From NCBI GenBank assembly GCA_948470475.1, contig OX419345.1:21190500-21254499 (forward strand): a stretch of 64,000 bases of DNA. Direction: 5' to 3'. The position numbers and the translations under genes were made by a program. The notes under the pieces are model-generated. The model saw only the letters and a program-made list of their open reading frames with translations. It did no database searches and had not been told where the DNA came from. The stretch comes from Galaxea fascicularis (Eukaryota > Cnidaria > Anthozoa > Scleractinia > Euphylliidae). Below are positions 1-12,359 of the stretch, one piece after another. Within the stretch, counting starts at the first letter, position 1. The number at the start of each line of letters is the position of its first letter.

Positions 1-147
1 AAATTTCAACTTTGCTAAAATCTTGCACACAGCTCAAATAAGAATAGAAATCAAGTTTGCGGAGTTCTTGGAAGCATTTAGACATGATTTCTAGGTTGCT
101 TTTTCAAGTAGGCAAAGTTTAAGCCAAATTCAAAATTTGACTAAAAA
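1..147 (+). repeat. Partial monomer at left window edge
   Basis: The window opens at consensus idx 31 of an H-type monomer and runs to the next GCATGTGG at 148. The missing 30 bp lie outside the window, so the array continues to the left. Confidence 0.95.
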
Positions 148-308
148 GCATGTGGTCCCCCCTTTGGGTTTTGGTCAAAATTTCAACTTTGCTAAAATCT
201 TGCAGACAGCTCAAATAAGAATAGTAATCAAGTTTGCGGAGTTCTTGGAAGCATTTAGACATGATTTCTAGGTTGCTTTTTCAAGTAGGCAAAGTTTAAG
301 CCAAATTC

Positions 309-360
309 AAAATTTGACTCAAAAGCATGTGGTCCCCCCTTTGGGTTTTGGTCAAAATTT
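309..360. other. Imperfect 52-nt dyad (hairpin/cruciform candidate), one per monomer
   Basis: This is one example of a dyad present in nearly every monomer (idx 162 across the junction to idx 36). The left arm TTTGAC (313-318), an unpaired T (319) and CAAAA (320-324) pair with TTTTG (346-350) and GTCAAA (351-356). After an A/A mismatch (312/357), AAA (309-311) pairs with TTT (358-360). That gives 14 pairs with one bulge and one mismatch. The 21-nt loop contains CCC-TTT-GGG, which can fold again. Inverted repeats able to form non-B DNA are reported as enriched at centromeres that lack CENP-B boxes; a role here is inference. Confidence 0.6.
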
Positions 361-501
361 CAACTATGCTAAAATCTTGGACACAGCTCAAATAAGAATA
401 GAAATCAAGTTTGCGGAGTTCTTGGAAGCATTTAGACATGATTTCTAGGTTGCTTTTTCAAGTAGGCAAAGTTTAAGCCAAATTCAAAATTTGACTCAAA
501 A

Positions 502-678
502 GCATGTGGTCCCCCCTTTGGGTTTTGGTCAAAATTTCAACTTTGCTAAAATCTTGCACACAGCTCAAATAAGAATAGAAATCAAGTTTGCGGAGTTCTT
601 GGAAGCATTAAGACATGATTTCTAGCTTCCTTTTACAAGTAGGCAAAGTTTAAGCCAAATTCAAAATTTGACTCAAAA
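502..678 (+). repeat. Marked H monomer, recurs at 3334
   Basis: It carries three linked variants: gcattaagac for gcatttagac, tagcttcc for taggttgc, and ttttacaag for tttttcaag. The same combination recurs at 3334-3510, 16 monomers (2832 bp) away. The neighbouring block instead shows a 15-monomer offset, so one monomer was gained or lost between the two copies. Confidence 0.8.
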
Positions 679-1032
679 GCATGTGGTCCCCCCTTTGGGT
701 TTTGGTCAAAATTTCAACTTTGCTAAAATCTTGCACACAGCTCAAATAAGAATAGAAATCAAGTTTGCGGATTTCTTGGAAGCATTTAGACATGATTTCT
801 AGGTTGCTTTTTCAAGTAGGCAAAGTTTAAGCCAAATTCAAAATTTGACTCAAAAGCATGTGGTCCCCCCTTTGGGTTTTGGTCAAAATTTCAACTTTGC
901 TAAAATCTTGGACACAGCTCAAATAAGAATAGAAATCAAGTTTGCGGAGTTCTTGGAAGCATTTAGACATGATTTCTAGGTTGCTTTTTCAAGTAGGCAA
1001 AGTTTAAGCCAAATTCAAAATTTGACTCAAAA

Positions 1033-3687
1033 GCATGTGGTCCCCCCTTTGGGTTTTGGTCAAAATTTCAACTTTGCTAAAATCTTGCAGACAGCTCAAA
1101 TAAGAATAGAAATCAAGTTTGCGGAGTTCTTGGAAGCATTTAGACATGATTTCTAGGTTGCTTTTTCAAGTAGGCAAAGTTTAAGCCAAATTCAAAATTT
1201 GACTCAAAAGCATGTGGTCCCCCCTTTGGGTTTTGGTCAAAATTTCAACTTTGCTAAAATCTTGGACACAGCTCAAATAAGAATAGAAATCAAGTTTGCG
1301 GAGTTCTTGGAAGCATTTAGACATGATTTCTAGGTTGCTTTTTCAAGTAGGCAAAGTTTAAGCCAAATTCAAAATTTGACTCAAAAGCATGTGGTCCCCC
1401 CTTTGGGTTTTGGTCAAAATTTCAACTTTGCTAAAATCTTGCAGACAGCTCAAATAAGAATAGAAATCAAGTTTGCGGAGTTCTTGGAAGCATTTAGACA
1501 TGATTTCTAGGTTGCTTTTTCAAGTAGGCAAAGTTTAAGCCAAATTCAAAATTTGACTCAAAAGCATGTGGTCCCCCCTTTGGGTTTTGGTCAAAATTTC
1601 AACTTTGCTAAAATCTTGCAGACAGCTCAAATAAGAATAGAAATCAAGTTTGCGGATTTCTTGGAAGCATTTAGACATGATTTCTAGGTTGCTTTTTCAA
1701 GTAGGCAAAGTTTAAGCCAAATTCAAAATTTGACTCAAAAGCATGTGGTCCCCCCTTTGAGTTTTGGTCAAAATTTCAACTTTGATAAAATCTTGCAGAC
1801 AGCTCAAATAAGAATAGAAATCAAGTTTGCGGAGTTCTTGGAAGCATTTAGACATGATTTCTAGGTTGCTTTTTCAAGTAGGCAAAGTTTAAGCCAAATT
1901 CAAAATTTGACTCAAAAGCATGTGGTCCCCCCTTTGGGTTTTGGTCAAAATTTCAACTTTGCTAAAATCTTGCACACAGCTCAAATAAGAATAGAAATCA
2001 AGTTTGCGGAGTTCTTGGAAGCATTTAGACATGATTTCTAGGTTGCTTTTTCAAGTAGGCAAAGTTTAAGCCAAATTCAAAATTTGACTCAAAAGCATGT
2101 GGTCCCCCCTTTGGGTTTTGGTCAAAATTTCAACTTTGCTAAAATCTTGTACACAGCTCAAATAAGAATAGAAATCAAGTTTGCGGAGTTCTTGGAAGCA
2201 TTTAGACATGATTTCTAGGTTGCTTTTTCAAGTAGGCAAAGTTTAAGCCAAATTCAAAATTTGACTCAAAAGCATGTGGTCCCCCCTTTGGGTTTTGGTC
2301 AAAATTTCAACTTTGCTAAAATCTTGCACACAGCTCAAATAAGAATAGAAATCAAGTTTGCGGAGTTCTTGGAAGCATTTAGACATGATTTCTAGGTTGC
2401 TTTTTCAAGTAGGCAAAGTTTAAGCCAAATTCAAAATTTGACTCAAAAGCATGTGGTCCCCCCTTTGGGTTTTGGTCAAAATTTCAACTTTGCTAAAATC
2501 TTGTAGACAGCTCAAATAAGAATAGAAATCAAGTTTGCGGAGTTCTTGGAAGCATTTAGACATGATTTCTAGGTTGCTTTTTCAAGTAGGCAAAGTTTAA
2601 GCCAAATTCAAAATTTGACTCAAAAGGATGTGGTCCCCCCTTTGGGTTTTGGTCAAAATTTCAACTTTGCTAAAATCTTGGACACAGCTCAAATAAGAAT
2701 AGAAATCAAGTTTGCGGAGTTCTTGGAAGCATTTAGACATGATTTCTAGGTTCCTTTTTCAAGTAGGCAAAGTTTAAGCCAAATTCAAAATTTGACTCAA
2801 AAGCATGTGGTCCCCCCTTTGGGTTTTGGTCAAAATTTCAACTTTGCTAAAATCTTGCACACAGCTCAAATAAGAATAGAAATCAAGTTTGCGGAGTTCT
2901 TGGAAGCATTTAGACATGATTTCTAGGTTGCTTTTTCAAGTAGGCAAAGTTTAAGCCAAATTCAAATTTTGACTCAAAAGCATGTGGTCCCCCCTTTGGG
3001 TTTTGGTCAAAATTTCAACTTTGATAAAATCTTGCAGACAGCTCAAATAAGAATAGAAATCAAGTTTGCGGAGTTCTTGGAAGCATTTAGACATGATTTC
3101 TAGGTTGCTTTTTCAAGTAGGCAAAGTTTAAGCCAAATTCAAAATTTGACTCAAAAGCATGTGGTCCCCCCTTTGGGTTTTGGTCAAAATTTCAACTTTG
3201 CTAAAATCTTGCACACAGCTCAAATAAGAATAGAAATCAAGTTTGCGGATTTCTTGGAAGCATTTAGACATGATTTCTAGGTTGCTTTTTCAAGTAGGCA
3301 AAGTTTAAGCCAAATTCAAAATTTGACTCAAAAGCATGTGGTCCCCCCTTTGGGTTTTGGTCAAAATTTCAACTTTGCTAAAATCTTGCACACAGCTCAA
3401 ATAAGAATAGAAATCAAGTTTGCGGAGTTCTTGGAAGCATTAAGACATGATTTCTAGCTTCCTTTTACAAGTAGGCAAAGTTTAAGCCAAATTCAAAATT
3501 TGACTCAAAAGCATGTGGTCCCCCCTTTGGGTTTTGGTCAAAATTTCAACTTTGCTAAAATCTTGCACACAGCTCAAATAAGAATAGAAATCAAGTTTGC
3601 GGAGTTCTTGGAAGCATTTAGACATGATTTCTAGGTTGCTTTTTCAAGTAGGCAAAGTTTAAGCCAAATTCAAAATTTGACTCAAAA
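1033..3687 (+). repeat. 15-monomer higher-order block, copy 1 (2655 bp)
   Basis: The order of marked monomers is G, D, G, G (gcggatttc), G (tttgag plus gataaa), H, cttgTACac, H, cttgTAGac, D (ggatg, ggttcc), H (ending caaattttgac), G (gataaa), then three H types. The first twelve monomers (1033-3156) reappear in the same order 2655 bp later. Sharing of rare markers such as cttgTACac, cttgTAGac and caaattttgac shows that a multi-monomer block was duplicated, rather than single monomers converging. Confidence 0.85.
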
Positions 3688-6342
3688 GCATGTGGTCCCC
3701 CCTTTGGGTTTTGGTCAAAATTTCAACTTTGCTAAAATCTTGCAGACAGCTCAAATAAGAATAGAAATCAAGTTTGCGGAGTTCTTGGAAGCATTTAGAC
3801 ATGATTTCTAGGTTGCTTTTTCAAGTAGGCAAAGTTTAAGCCAAATTCAAAATTTGACTCAAAAGCATGTGGTCCCCCCTTTGGGTTTTGGTCAAAATTT
3901 CAACTTTGCTAAAATCTTGGACACAGCTCAAATAAGAATAGAAATCAAGTTTGCGGAGTTCTTGGAAGCATTTAGACATGATTTCTAGGTTGCTTTTTCA
4001 AGTAGGCAAAGTTTAAGCCAAATTCAAAATTTGACTCAAAAGCATGTGGTCCCCCCTTTGGGTTTTGGTCAAAATTTCAACTTTGCTAAAATCTTGCAGA
4101 CAGCTCAAATAAGAATAGAAATCAAGTTTGCGGAGTTCTTGGAAGCATTTAGACATGATTTCTAGGTTGCTTTTTCAAGTAGGCAAAGTTTAAGCCAAAT
4201 TCAAAATTTGACTCAAAAGCATGTGGTCCCCCCTTTGGGTTTTGGTCAAAATTTCAACTTTGCTAAAATCTTGCAGACAGCTCAAATAAGAATAGAAATC
4301 AAGTTTGCGGATTTCTTGGAAGCATTTAGACATGATTTCTAGGTTGCTTTTTCAAGTAGGCAAAGTTTAAGCCAAATTCAAAATTTGACTCAAAAGCATG
4401 TGGTCCCCCCTTTGAGTTTTGGTCAAAATTTCAACTTTGATAAAATCTTGCAGACAGCTCAAATAAGAATAGAAATCAAGTTTGCGGAGTTCTTGGAAGC
4501 ATTTAGACATGATTTCTAGGTTGCTTTTTCAAGTAGGCAAAGTTTAAGCCAAATTCAAAATTTGACTCAAAAGCATGTGGTCCCCCCTTTGGGTTTTGGT
4601 CAAAATTTCAACTTTGCTAAAATCTTGCACACAGCTCAAATAAGAATAGAAATCAAGTTTGCGGAGTTCTTGGAAGCATTTAGACATGATTTCTAGGTTG
4701 CTTTTTCAAGTAGGCAAAGTTTAAGCCAAATTCAAAATTTGACTCAAAAGCATGTGGTCCCCCCTTTGGGTTTTGGTCAAAATTTCAACTTTGCTAAAAT
4801 CTTGTACACAGCTCAAATAAGAATAGAAATCAAGTTTGCGGAGTTCTTGGAAGCATTTAGACATGATTTCTAGGTTGCTTTTTCAAGTAGGCAAAGTTTA
4901 AGCCAAATTCAAAATTTGACTCAAAAGCATGTGGTCCCCCCTTTGGGTTTTGGTCAAAATTTCAACTTTGCTAAAATCTTGCACACAGCTCAAATAAGAA
5001 TAGAAATCAAGTTTGCGGAGTTCTTGGAAGCATTTAGACATGATTTCTAGGTTGCTTTTTCAAGTAGGCAAAGTTTAAGCCAAATTCAAAATTTGACTCA
5101 AAAGCATGTGGTCCCCCCTTTGGGTTTTGGTCAAAATTTCAACTTTGCTAAAATCTTGTAGACAGCTCAAATAAGAATAGAAATCAAGTTTGCGGAGTTC
5201 TTGGAAGCATTTAGACATGATTTCTAGGTTGCTTTTTCAAGTAGGCAAAGTTTAAGCCAAATTCAAAATTTGACTCAAAAGGATGTGGTCCCCCCTTTGG
5301 GTTTTGGTCAAAATTTCAACTTTGCTAAAATCTTGGACACAGCTCAAATAAGAATAGAAATCAAGTTTGCGGAGTTCTTGGAAGCATTTAGACATGATTT
5401 CTAGGTTCCTTTTTCAAGTAGGCAAAGTTTAAGCCAAATTCAAAATTTGACTCAAAAGCATGTGGTCCCCCCTTTGGGTTTTGGTCAAAATTTCAACTTT
5501 GCTAAAATCTTGCACACAGCTCAAATAAGAATAGAAATCAAGTTTGCGGAGTTCTTGGAAGCATTTAGACATGATTTCTAGGTTGCTTTTTCAAGTAGGC
5601 AAAGTTTAAGCCAAATTCAAATTTTGACTCAAAAGCATGTGGTCCCCCCTTTGGGTTTTGGTCAAAATTTCAACTTTGATAAAATCTTGCAGACAGCTCA
5701 AATAAGAATAGAAATCAAGTTTGCGGAGTTCTTGGAAGCATTTAGACATGATTTCTAGGTTGCTTTTTCAAGTAGGCAAAGTTTAAGCCAAATTCAAAAT
5801 TTGACTCAAAAGCATGTGGTCCCCCCTTTGGGTTTTGGTCAAAATTTCAACTTTGCTAAAATCTTGCACACAGCTCAAATAAGAATAGAAATCAAGTTTG
5901 CGGAGTTCTTGGAAGCATTTAGACATGATTTCTAGGTTGCTTTTTCAAGTAGGCAAAGTTTAAGCCAAATTCAAAATTTGACTCAAAAGCATGTGGTCCC
6001 CCCTTTGAGTTTTGGTCAAAATTTCAACTTTGATAAAATCTTGCAGACAGCTCAAATAAGAATAGAAATCAAGTTTGCGGAGTTCTTGGAAGCATTTAGA
6101 CATGATTTCTAGGTTGCTTTTTCAAGTAGGCAAAGTTTAAGCCAAATTCAAAATTTGACTCAAAAGCATGTGGTCCCCCCTTTGGGTTTTGGTCAAAATT
6201 TCAACTTTGCTAAAATCTTGCAGACAGCTCAAATAAGAATAGAAATCAAGTTTGCGGATTTCTTGGAAGCATTTAGACATGATTTCTAGGTTGCTTTTTC
6301 AAGTAGGCAAAGTTTAAGCCAAATTCAAAATTTGACTCAAAA
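3688..6342 (+). repeat. 15-monomer higher-order block, copy 2
   Basis: This block directly follows copy 1 and keeps its first twelve monomers in order (3688-5811). The last three (5812-6342) differ: copy 1 has gcggatttc, gcattaag and plain H monomers, while this copy has plain H, tttgag G and gcggatttc G. The end was therefore rebuilt, probably by a further unequal exchange with another part of the block. Confidence 0.82.
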
Positions 6343-7226
6343 GCATGTGGTCCCCCCTTTGAGTTTTGGTCAAAATTTCAACTTTGATAAAATCTTGCAG
6401 ACAGCTCAAATAAGAATAGAAATCAAGTTTGCGGAGTTCTTGGAAGCATTTAGACATGATTTCTAGGTTGCTTTTTCAAGTAGGCAAAGTTTAAGCCAAA
6501 TTCAAAATTTGACTCAAAAGCATGTGGTCCCCCCTTTGGGTTTTGGTCAAAATTTCAACTTTGCTAAAATCTTGCACACAGCTCAAATAAGAATAGAAAT
6601 CAAGTTTGCGGAGTTCTTGGAAGCATTTAGACATGATTTCTAGGTTGCTTTTTCAAGTAGGCAAAGTTTAAGCCAAATTCAAAATTTGACTCAAAAGCAT
6701 GTGGTCCCCCCTTTGGGTTTTGGTCAAAATTTCAACTTTGCTAAAATCTTGTACACAGCTCAAATAAGAATAGAAATCAAGTTTGCGGAGTTCTTGGAAG
6801 CATTTAGACATGATTTCTAGGTTGCTTTTTCAAGTAGGCAAAGTTTAAGCCAAATTCAAAATTTGACTCAAAAGCATGTGGTCCCTCCTTTGGGTTTTGG
6901 TCAAAATTTCAACTTTGCTAAAATCTTGCAGACAGCTCAAATAAGAATAGAAATCAAGTTTGCGGAGTTCTTGGAAGCATTTAGACATGATTTCTAGGTT
7001 GCTTTTTCAAGTAGGCAAAGTTTAAGCCAAATTCAAAATTTGACTCAAAAGCATGTGGTCCCCCCTTTGGGTTTGGTCAAAATTTCAACTTTGCTAAAAT
7101 CTTGCACACAGCTCAAATAAGAATAGAAATCAAGTTTGCGGAGTTCTTGGAAGCATTTAGACATGATTTCTAGGTTGCTTTTTCAAGTAGGCAAAGTTTA
7201 AGCCAAATTCAAAATTTGACTCAAAA
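6343..7226 (+). repeat. Third, truncated copy of the 15-monomer block
   Basis: Together with the gcggatttc monomer before it (6166), the sequence tttgag/gataaa G, H, cttgTACac repeats the order seen at 1564 and 4219. The spacing to the second copy is 11 monomers (1947 bp). After the cttgTACac monomer the pattern is lost: a G monomer with gtccctcc follows at 6874, then a 176-bp H monomer. Confidence 0.72.
7051..7226 (+). repeat. 176-bp monomer, one T missing
   Basis: The usual gggttttggtc reads gggtttggtc at about 7070-7078, which shortens the unit by one base. This single-base loss in a T4 run changes the frame register of everything to its right. Confidence 0.85.
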
Positions 7227-10200
7227 GCATGTGGTCCCCCCTTTGGGTTTTGGTCAAAATTTCAACTTTGCTAAAATCTTGCAGACAGCTCAAATAAGAA
7301 TAGAAATCAAGTTTGCGGAGTTCTTGGAAGCATTTAGACATGATTTCTAGGTTGCTTTTTCAAGTAGGCAAAGTTTAAGCCAAATTCAAAATTTGACTCA
7401 AAAGGATGTGGTCCCCCCTTTGGGTTTTGGTCAAAATTTCAACTTTGCTAAAATCTTGGACACAGCTCAAATAAGAATAGAAATCAAGTTTGCGGAGTTC
7501 TTGGAAGCATTTAGACATGATTTCTAGGTTGCTTTTTCAAGTAGGCAAAGTTTAAGCCAAATTCAAAATTTGACTCAAAAGCATGTGGTCCCCCCTTTGG
7601 GTTTTGGTCAAAATTTCAACTTTGCTAAAATCTTGCAGACAGCTCAAATAAGAATAGAAATCAAGTTTGCGGAGTTCTTGGAAGCATTTAGACATGATTT
7701 CTAGGTTGCTTTTTCAAGTAGGCAAAGTTTAAGCCAAATTCAAAATTTGACTCAAAAGGATGTGGTCCCCCCTTTGGGTTTTGGTCAAAATTTCAACTTT
7801 GCTAAAATCTTGGACACAGCTCAAATAAGAATAGAAATCAAGTTTGCGGAGTTCTTGGAAGCATTTAGACATGATTTCTAGGTTGCTTTTTCAAGTAGGC
7901 AAAGTTTAAGCCAAATTCAAAATTTGACTCAAAAGGATGTGGTCCCCCCTTTGGGTTTTGGTCAAAATTTCAACTTTGCTAAAATCTTGCAGACAGCTCA
8001 AATAAGAATAGAAATCAAGTTTGCGGAGTTCTTGGAAGCATTTAGACATAATTTCTAGGTTGCTTTTTCAAGTAGGCAAAGTTTAAGCCAAATTCAAAAT
8101 TTGACTCAAAAGCATGTGGTCCCCCCTTTGGGTTTTGGTCAAAATTTCAACTTTGCTAAAATCTTGCACACAGCTTAAATAAGAATAGAAATCAAGTTTG
8201 CGGAGTTCTTGGAAGCATTTAGACATGATTTCTAGGTTGCTTTTTCAAGTAGGCAAAGTTTAAGCCAAATTCAAAATTTGACTCAAAAGCATGTGGTCCC
8301 CCCTTTGGGTTTTGGTTAAAATTTCAACTTTGCTAAAATCTTGCACACAGCTCAAATAAGAATAGAAATCAAGTTTGCGGAGTTCTTGGAAGCATTTAGA
8401 CATGATTTCTAGGTTGCTTTTTCAAGTAGGCAAAGTTTAAGCCAAATTCAAAATTTGACTCAAAAGCATGTGGTCCCCCCTTTGGGTTTTGGTCAAAATT
8501 TCAACTTTGCTAAAATCTTGCACACAGCTCAAATAAGAATAGAAATCAAGTTTGCGGAGTTCTTGGAAGCATTTAGACATGATTTCTAGGTTGCTTTTTC
8601 AAGTAGGCAAAGTTTAAGCCAAATTCAAAATTTGACTCAAAAGCATGTGGTCCCCCCTTTGGGTTTTGGTCAAAATTTCAACTTTGCTAAAATCTTGGAC
8701 ACAGCTCAAATAAGAATAGAAATCAAGTTTGCGGAGTTCTTGGAAGCATTTAGACATGATTTCTAGGTTGCTTTTTCAAGTAGGCAAAGTTTAAGCCAAA
8801 TTCAAAATTTGACTCAAAAGCATGTGGTCCCCCCTTTGGGTTTTGGTCAAAATTTCAACTTTGCTAAAATCTTGCACACAGCTCAAATAAGAATAGAAAT
8901 CAAGTTTGCGGAGTTCTTGGAAGCATTTAGACATGATTTCTAGGTTGCTTTTTCAAGTAGGCAAAGTTTAAGCCAAATTCAAAATTTGACTCAAAAGCAT
9001 GTGGTCCCCCCTTTGGGTTTTGGTCAAAATTTCAACTTTGCTAAAATCTTGCACACAGCTCAAATAAGAATAGAAATCAAGTTTGCGGAGTTCTTGGAAG
9101 CATTTAGACATGATTTCTAGGTTGCTTTTTCAAGTAGGCAAAGTTTAAGCCAAATTCAAAATTTGACTCAAAAGCATGTGGTCCCCCCTTTGGGTTTTGG
9201 TCAAAATTTCAACTTTGCTAAAATCTTGGACACAGCTCAAATAAGAATAGAAATCAAGTTTGCGGAGTTCTTGGAAGCATTTAGACATGATTTCTAGGTT
9301 CCTTTTTCAAGTAGGCAAAGTTTAAGCCAAATTCAAAATTTGACTAAAAAGCATGTGGTCCCCCCTTTGGGTTTTGGTCAAAATTTCAACTTTGCTAAAA
9401 TCTTGCAGACAGCTCAAATAAGAATAGAAATCAAGTTTGCGGAGTTCTTGGAAGCATTTAGACATGATTTCTAGGTTGCTTTTTCAAGTAGGCAAAGTTT
9501 AAGCCAAATTCAAAATTTGACTCAAAAGCATGTGGTCCCCCCTTTGGGTTTTGGTCAAAATTTCAACTTTGATAAAATCTTGCAGACAGCTCAAATAAGA
9601 ATAGAAATCAAGTTTGCGGAGTTCTTGGAAGCATTTAGACATGATTTCTAGGTTCCTTTTTCCAGTAGGCAAAGTTTAAGCCAAATTCAAAATTTGACTC
9701 AAAAGCATGTGGTCCCCCCTTTGGGTTTTGGTCAAAATTTCAACTTTGCTAAAATCTTGCACACAGCTCAAGTAAGAATAGAAATCAAGTTTGCGGAGTT
9801 CTTGGAAGCATTTAGACATGATTTCTAGGTCGCTTTTTCAAGTAGGCAAAGTTTAAGCCAAATTCAAAATTTGACTCAAAAGCATGTGGTCCCCCCTTTG
9901 GGTTTTGGTCAAAATTTCAACTTTGCTAAAATCTTGCACACAGCTCAAATAAGAATAGAAATCAAGTTTGCGGAGTTCTTGGAAGCATTTAGACATGATT
10001 TCTAGGTTGCTTTTTCAAGTAGGCAAAGTTTAAGCCAAATTCAAAATTTGACTCAAAAGCATGTGGTCCCCCCTTTGGGTTTTGGTCAAAATTTCAACTT
10101 TGCTAAAATCTTGCAGACAGCTCAAATAAGAATAGAAATCAAGTTTGCGGAGTTCTTGGAAGCATTTAGACATGATTTCTAGGTTGCTTTTTCAAGTAGG

Positions 10201-10235
10201 CAAAGTTTAAGCCAAATTCAAAATTTGACTCAAAA
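7227..10235 (+). repeat. 17-monomer block A, copy 1 (3009 bp)
   Basis: Markers in order: G; D with ggatg; G; D with ggatg; G with ggatg and acataattt; H with cagcttaaat; H with ggttaaaat; then H, D, H, H, D (ggttcc) and five less marked units. The first twelve monomers recur 3009 bp downstream (7401 to 10410, 8046 to 11055 and 8171 to 11180 give exactly the same offset). Confidence 0.85.
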
Positions 10236-12359
10236 GCATGTGGTCCCCCCTTTGGGTTTTGGTCAAAATTTCAACTTTGCTAAAATCTTGCAGACAGCTC
10301 AAATAAGAATAGAAATCAAGTTTGCGGAGTTCTTGGAAGCATTTAGACATGATTTCTAGGTTGCTTTTTCAAGTAGGCAAAGTTTAAGCCAAATTCAAAA
10401 TTTGACTCAAAAGGATGTGGTCCCCCCTTTGGGTTTTGGTCAAAATTTCAACTTTGCTAAAATCTTGGACACAGCTCAAATAAGAATAGAAATCAAGTTT
10501 GCGGAGTTCTTGGAAGCATTTAGACATGATTTCTAGGTTGCTTTTTCAAGTAGGCAAAGTTTAAGCCAAATTCAAAATTTGACTCAAAAGCATGTGGTCC
10601 CCCCTTTGGGTTTTGGTCAAAATTTCAACTTTGCTAAAATCTTGCAGACAGCTCAAATAAGAATAGAAATCAAGTTTGCGGAGTTCTTGGAAGCATTTAG
10701 ACATGATTTCTAGGTTGCTTTTTCAAGTAGGCAAAGTTTAAGCCAAATTCAAAATTTGACTCAAAAGGATGTGGTCCCCCCTTTGGGTTTTGGTCAAAAT
10801 TTCAACTTTGCTAAAATCTTGGACACAGCTCAAATAAGAATAGAAATCAAGTTTGCGGAGTTCTTGGAAGCATTTAGACATGATTTCTAGGTTGCTTTTT
10901 CAAGTAGGCAAAGTTTAAGCCAAATTCAAAATTTGACTCAAAAGGATGTGGTCCCCCCTTTGGGTTTTGGTCAAAATTTCAACTTTGCTAAAATCTTGCA
11001 GACAGCTCAAATAAGAATAGAAATCAAGTTTGCGGAGTTCTTGGAAGCATTTAGACATAATTTCTAGGTTGCTTTTTCAAGTAGGCAAAGTTTAAGCCAA
11101 ATTCAAAATTTGACTCAAAAGCATGTGGTCCCCCCTTTGGGTTTTGGTCAAAATTTCAACTTTGCTAAAATCTTGCACACAGCTTAAATAAGAATAGAAA
11201 TCAAGTTTGCGGAGTTCTTGGAAGCATTTAGACATGATTTCTAGGTTGCTTTTTCAAGTAGGCAAAGTTTAAGCCAAATTCAAAATTTGACTCAAAAGCA
11301 TGTGGTCCCCACTTTGCGTTTTGGTTAAAATTTCAACTTTGCTAAAATCTTGGACACAGCTCAAATAAGAATAGAAATCAAGTTTGCGGAGTTCTTGGAA
11401 GCATTTAGACATGATTTCTAGGTTGCTTTTTCAAGTAGGCAAAGTTTAAGCCAAATTCAAAATTTGACTCAAAAGCATGTGGTCCCCCCTTTGGGTTTTG
11501 GTCAAAATTTCAACTTTGCTAAAATCTTGCACACAGCTCAAATAAGAATAGAAATCAAGTTTGCGGATTTCTTGGAAGCATTTAGACATGATTTCTAGGT
11601 TGCTTTTTCAAGTAGGCAAAGTTTAAGCCAAATTCAAAATTTGACTCAAAAGCATGTGGTCCCCCCTTTGGGTTTTGGTCAAAATTTCAACTTTGCTAAA
11701 ATCTTGGACACAGCTAAAATAAGAATAGAAATCAAGTTTGCGGAGTTCTTGGAAGCATTTAGACATGATTTCTAGGTTGCTTTTTCAAGTAGGCAAAGTT
11801 TAAGCCAAATTCAAAATTTGACTCAAAAGCATGTGGTCCCCCCTTTGGGTTTTGGTCAAAATTTCAACTTTGCTAAAATCTTGCACACAGCTCAAATAAG
11901 AATAGAAATCAAGTTTGCGGAGTTCTTGGAAGCATTTAGACATGATTTCTAGGTTGCTTTTTCAAGTAGGCAAAGTTTAAGCCAAATTCAAAATTTGACT
12001 CAAAAGCATGTTGTCCCCCCTTTGGGTTTTGGTCAAAATTTCAACTTTGCTAAAATCTTGCACACAGCTCAAATAAGAATAGAAATCAAGTTTGCGGAGT
12101 TCTTGGAAGCATTTAGACATGATTTCTAGGTTGCTTTTTCAAGTAGGCAAAGTTTAAGCCAAATTCAAAATTTGACTCAAAAGCATGTGGTCCCCCCTTT
12201 GGGTTTTGGTCAAAATTTCAACTTTGCTAAAATCTTGGACACAGCTCAAATAAGAATAGAAATCAAGTTTGCGGAGTTCTTGGAAGCATTTAGACATGAT
12301 TTCTAGGTTGCTTTTTCAAGTAGGCAAAGTTTAAGCCAAATTCAAAATTTGACTCAAAA
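10236..12359 (+). repeat. 17-monomer block A, copy 2 (first 12 monomers)
   Basis: It repeats the first twelve monomers of the block at 7227 with extra changes: the seventh is D instead of H and carries cactttgcg, the eighth gains gcggatttc, the ninth reads agctaaaat, and the eleventh has tgttgtcc. After 12359 the type order no longer matches copy 1, so I end the copy there. Confidence 0.8.

Noticed and set aside
148..324. Telomere-like motif CCCTTTGGGTTTTGG in each monomer
   Set aside because: The motif occurs once per monomer and is not itself in tandem, and it does not match the plant TTTAGGG or animal TTAGGG repeat.
148..324. G-quadruplex from the C6 run on the opposite strand
   Set aside because: Each monomer has only one long G tract on that strand plus short GGG and GG nearby; four adequate tracts within normal loop lengths are not present.
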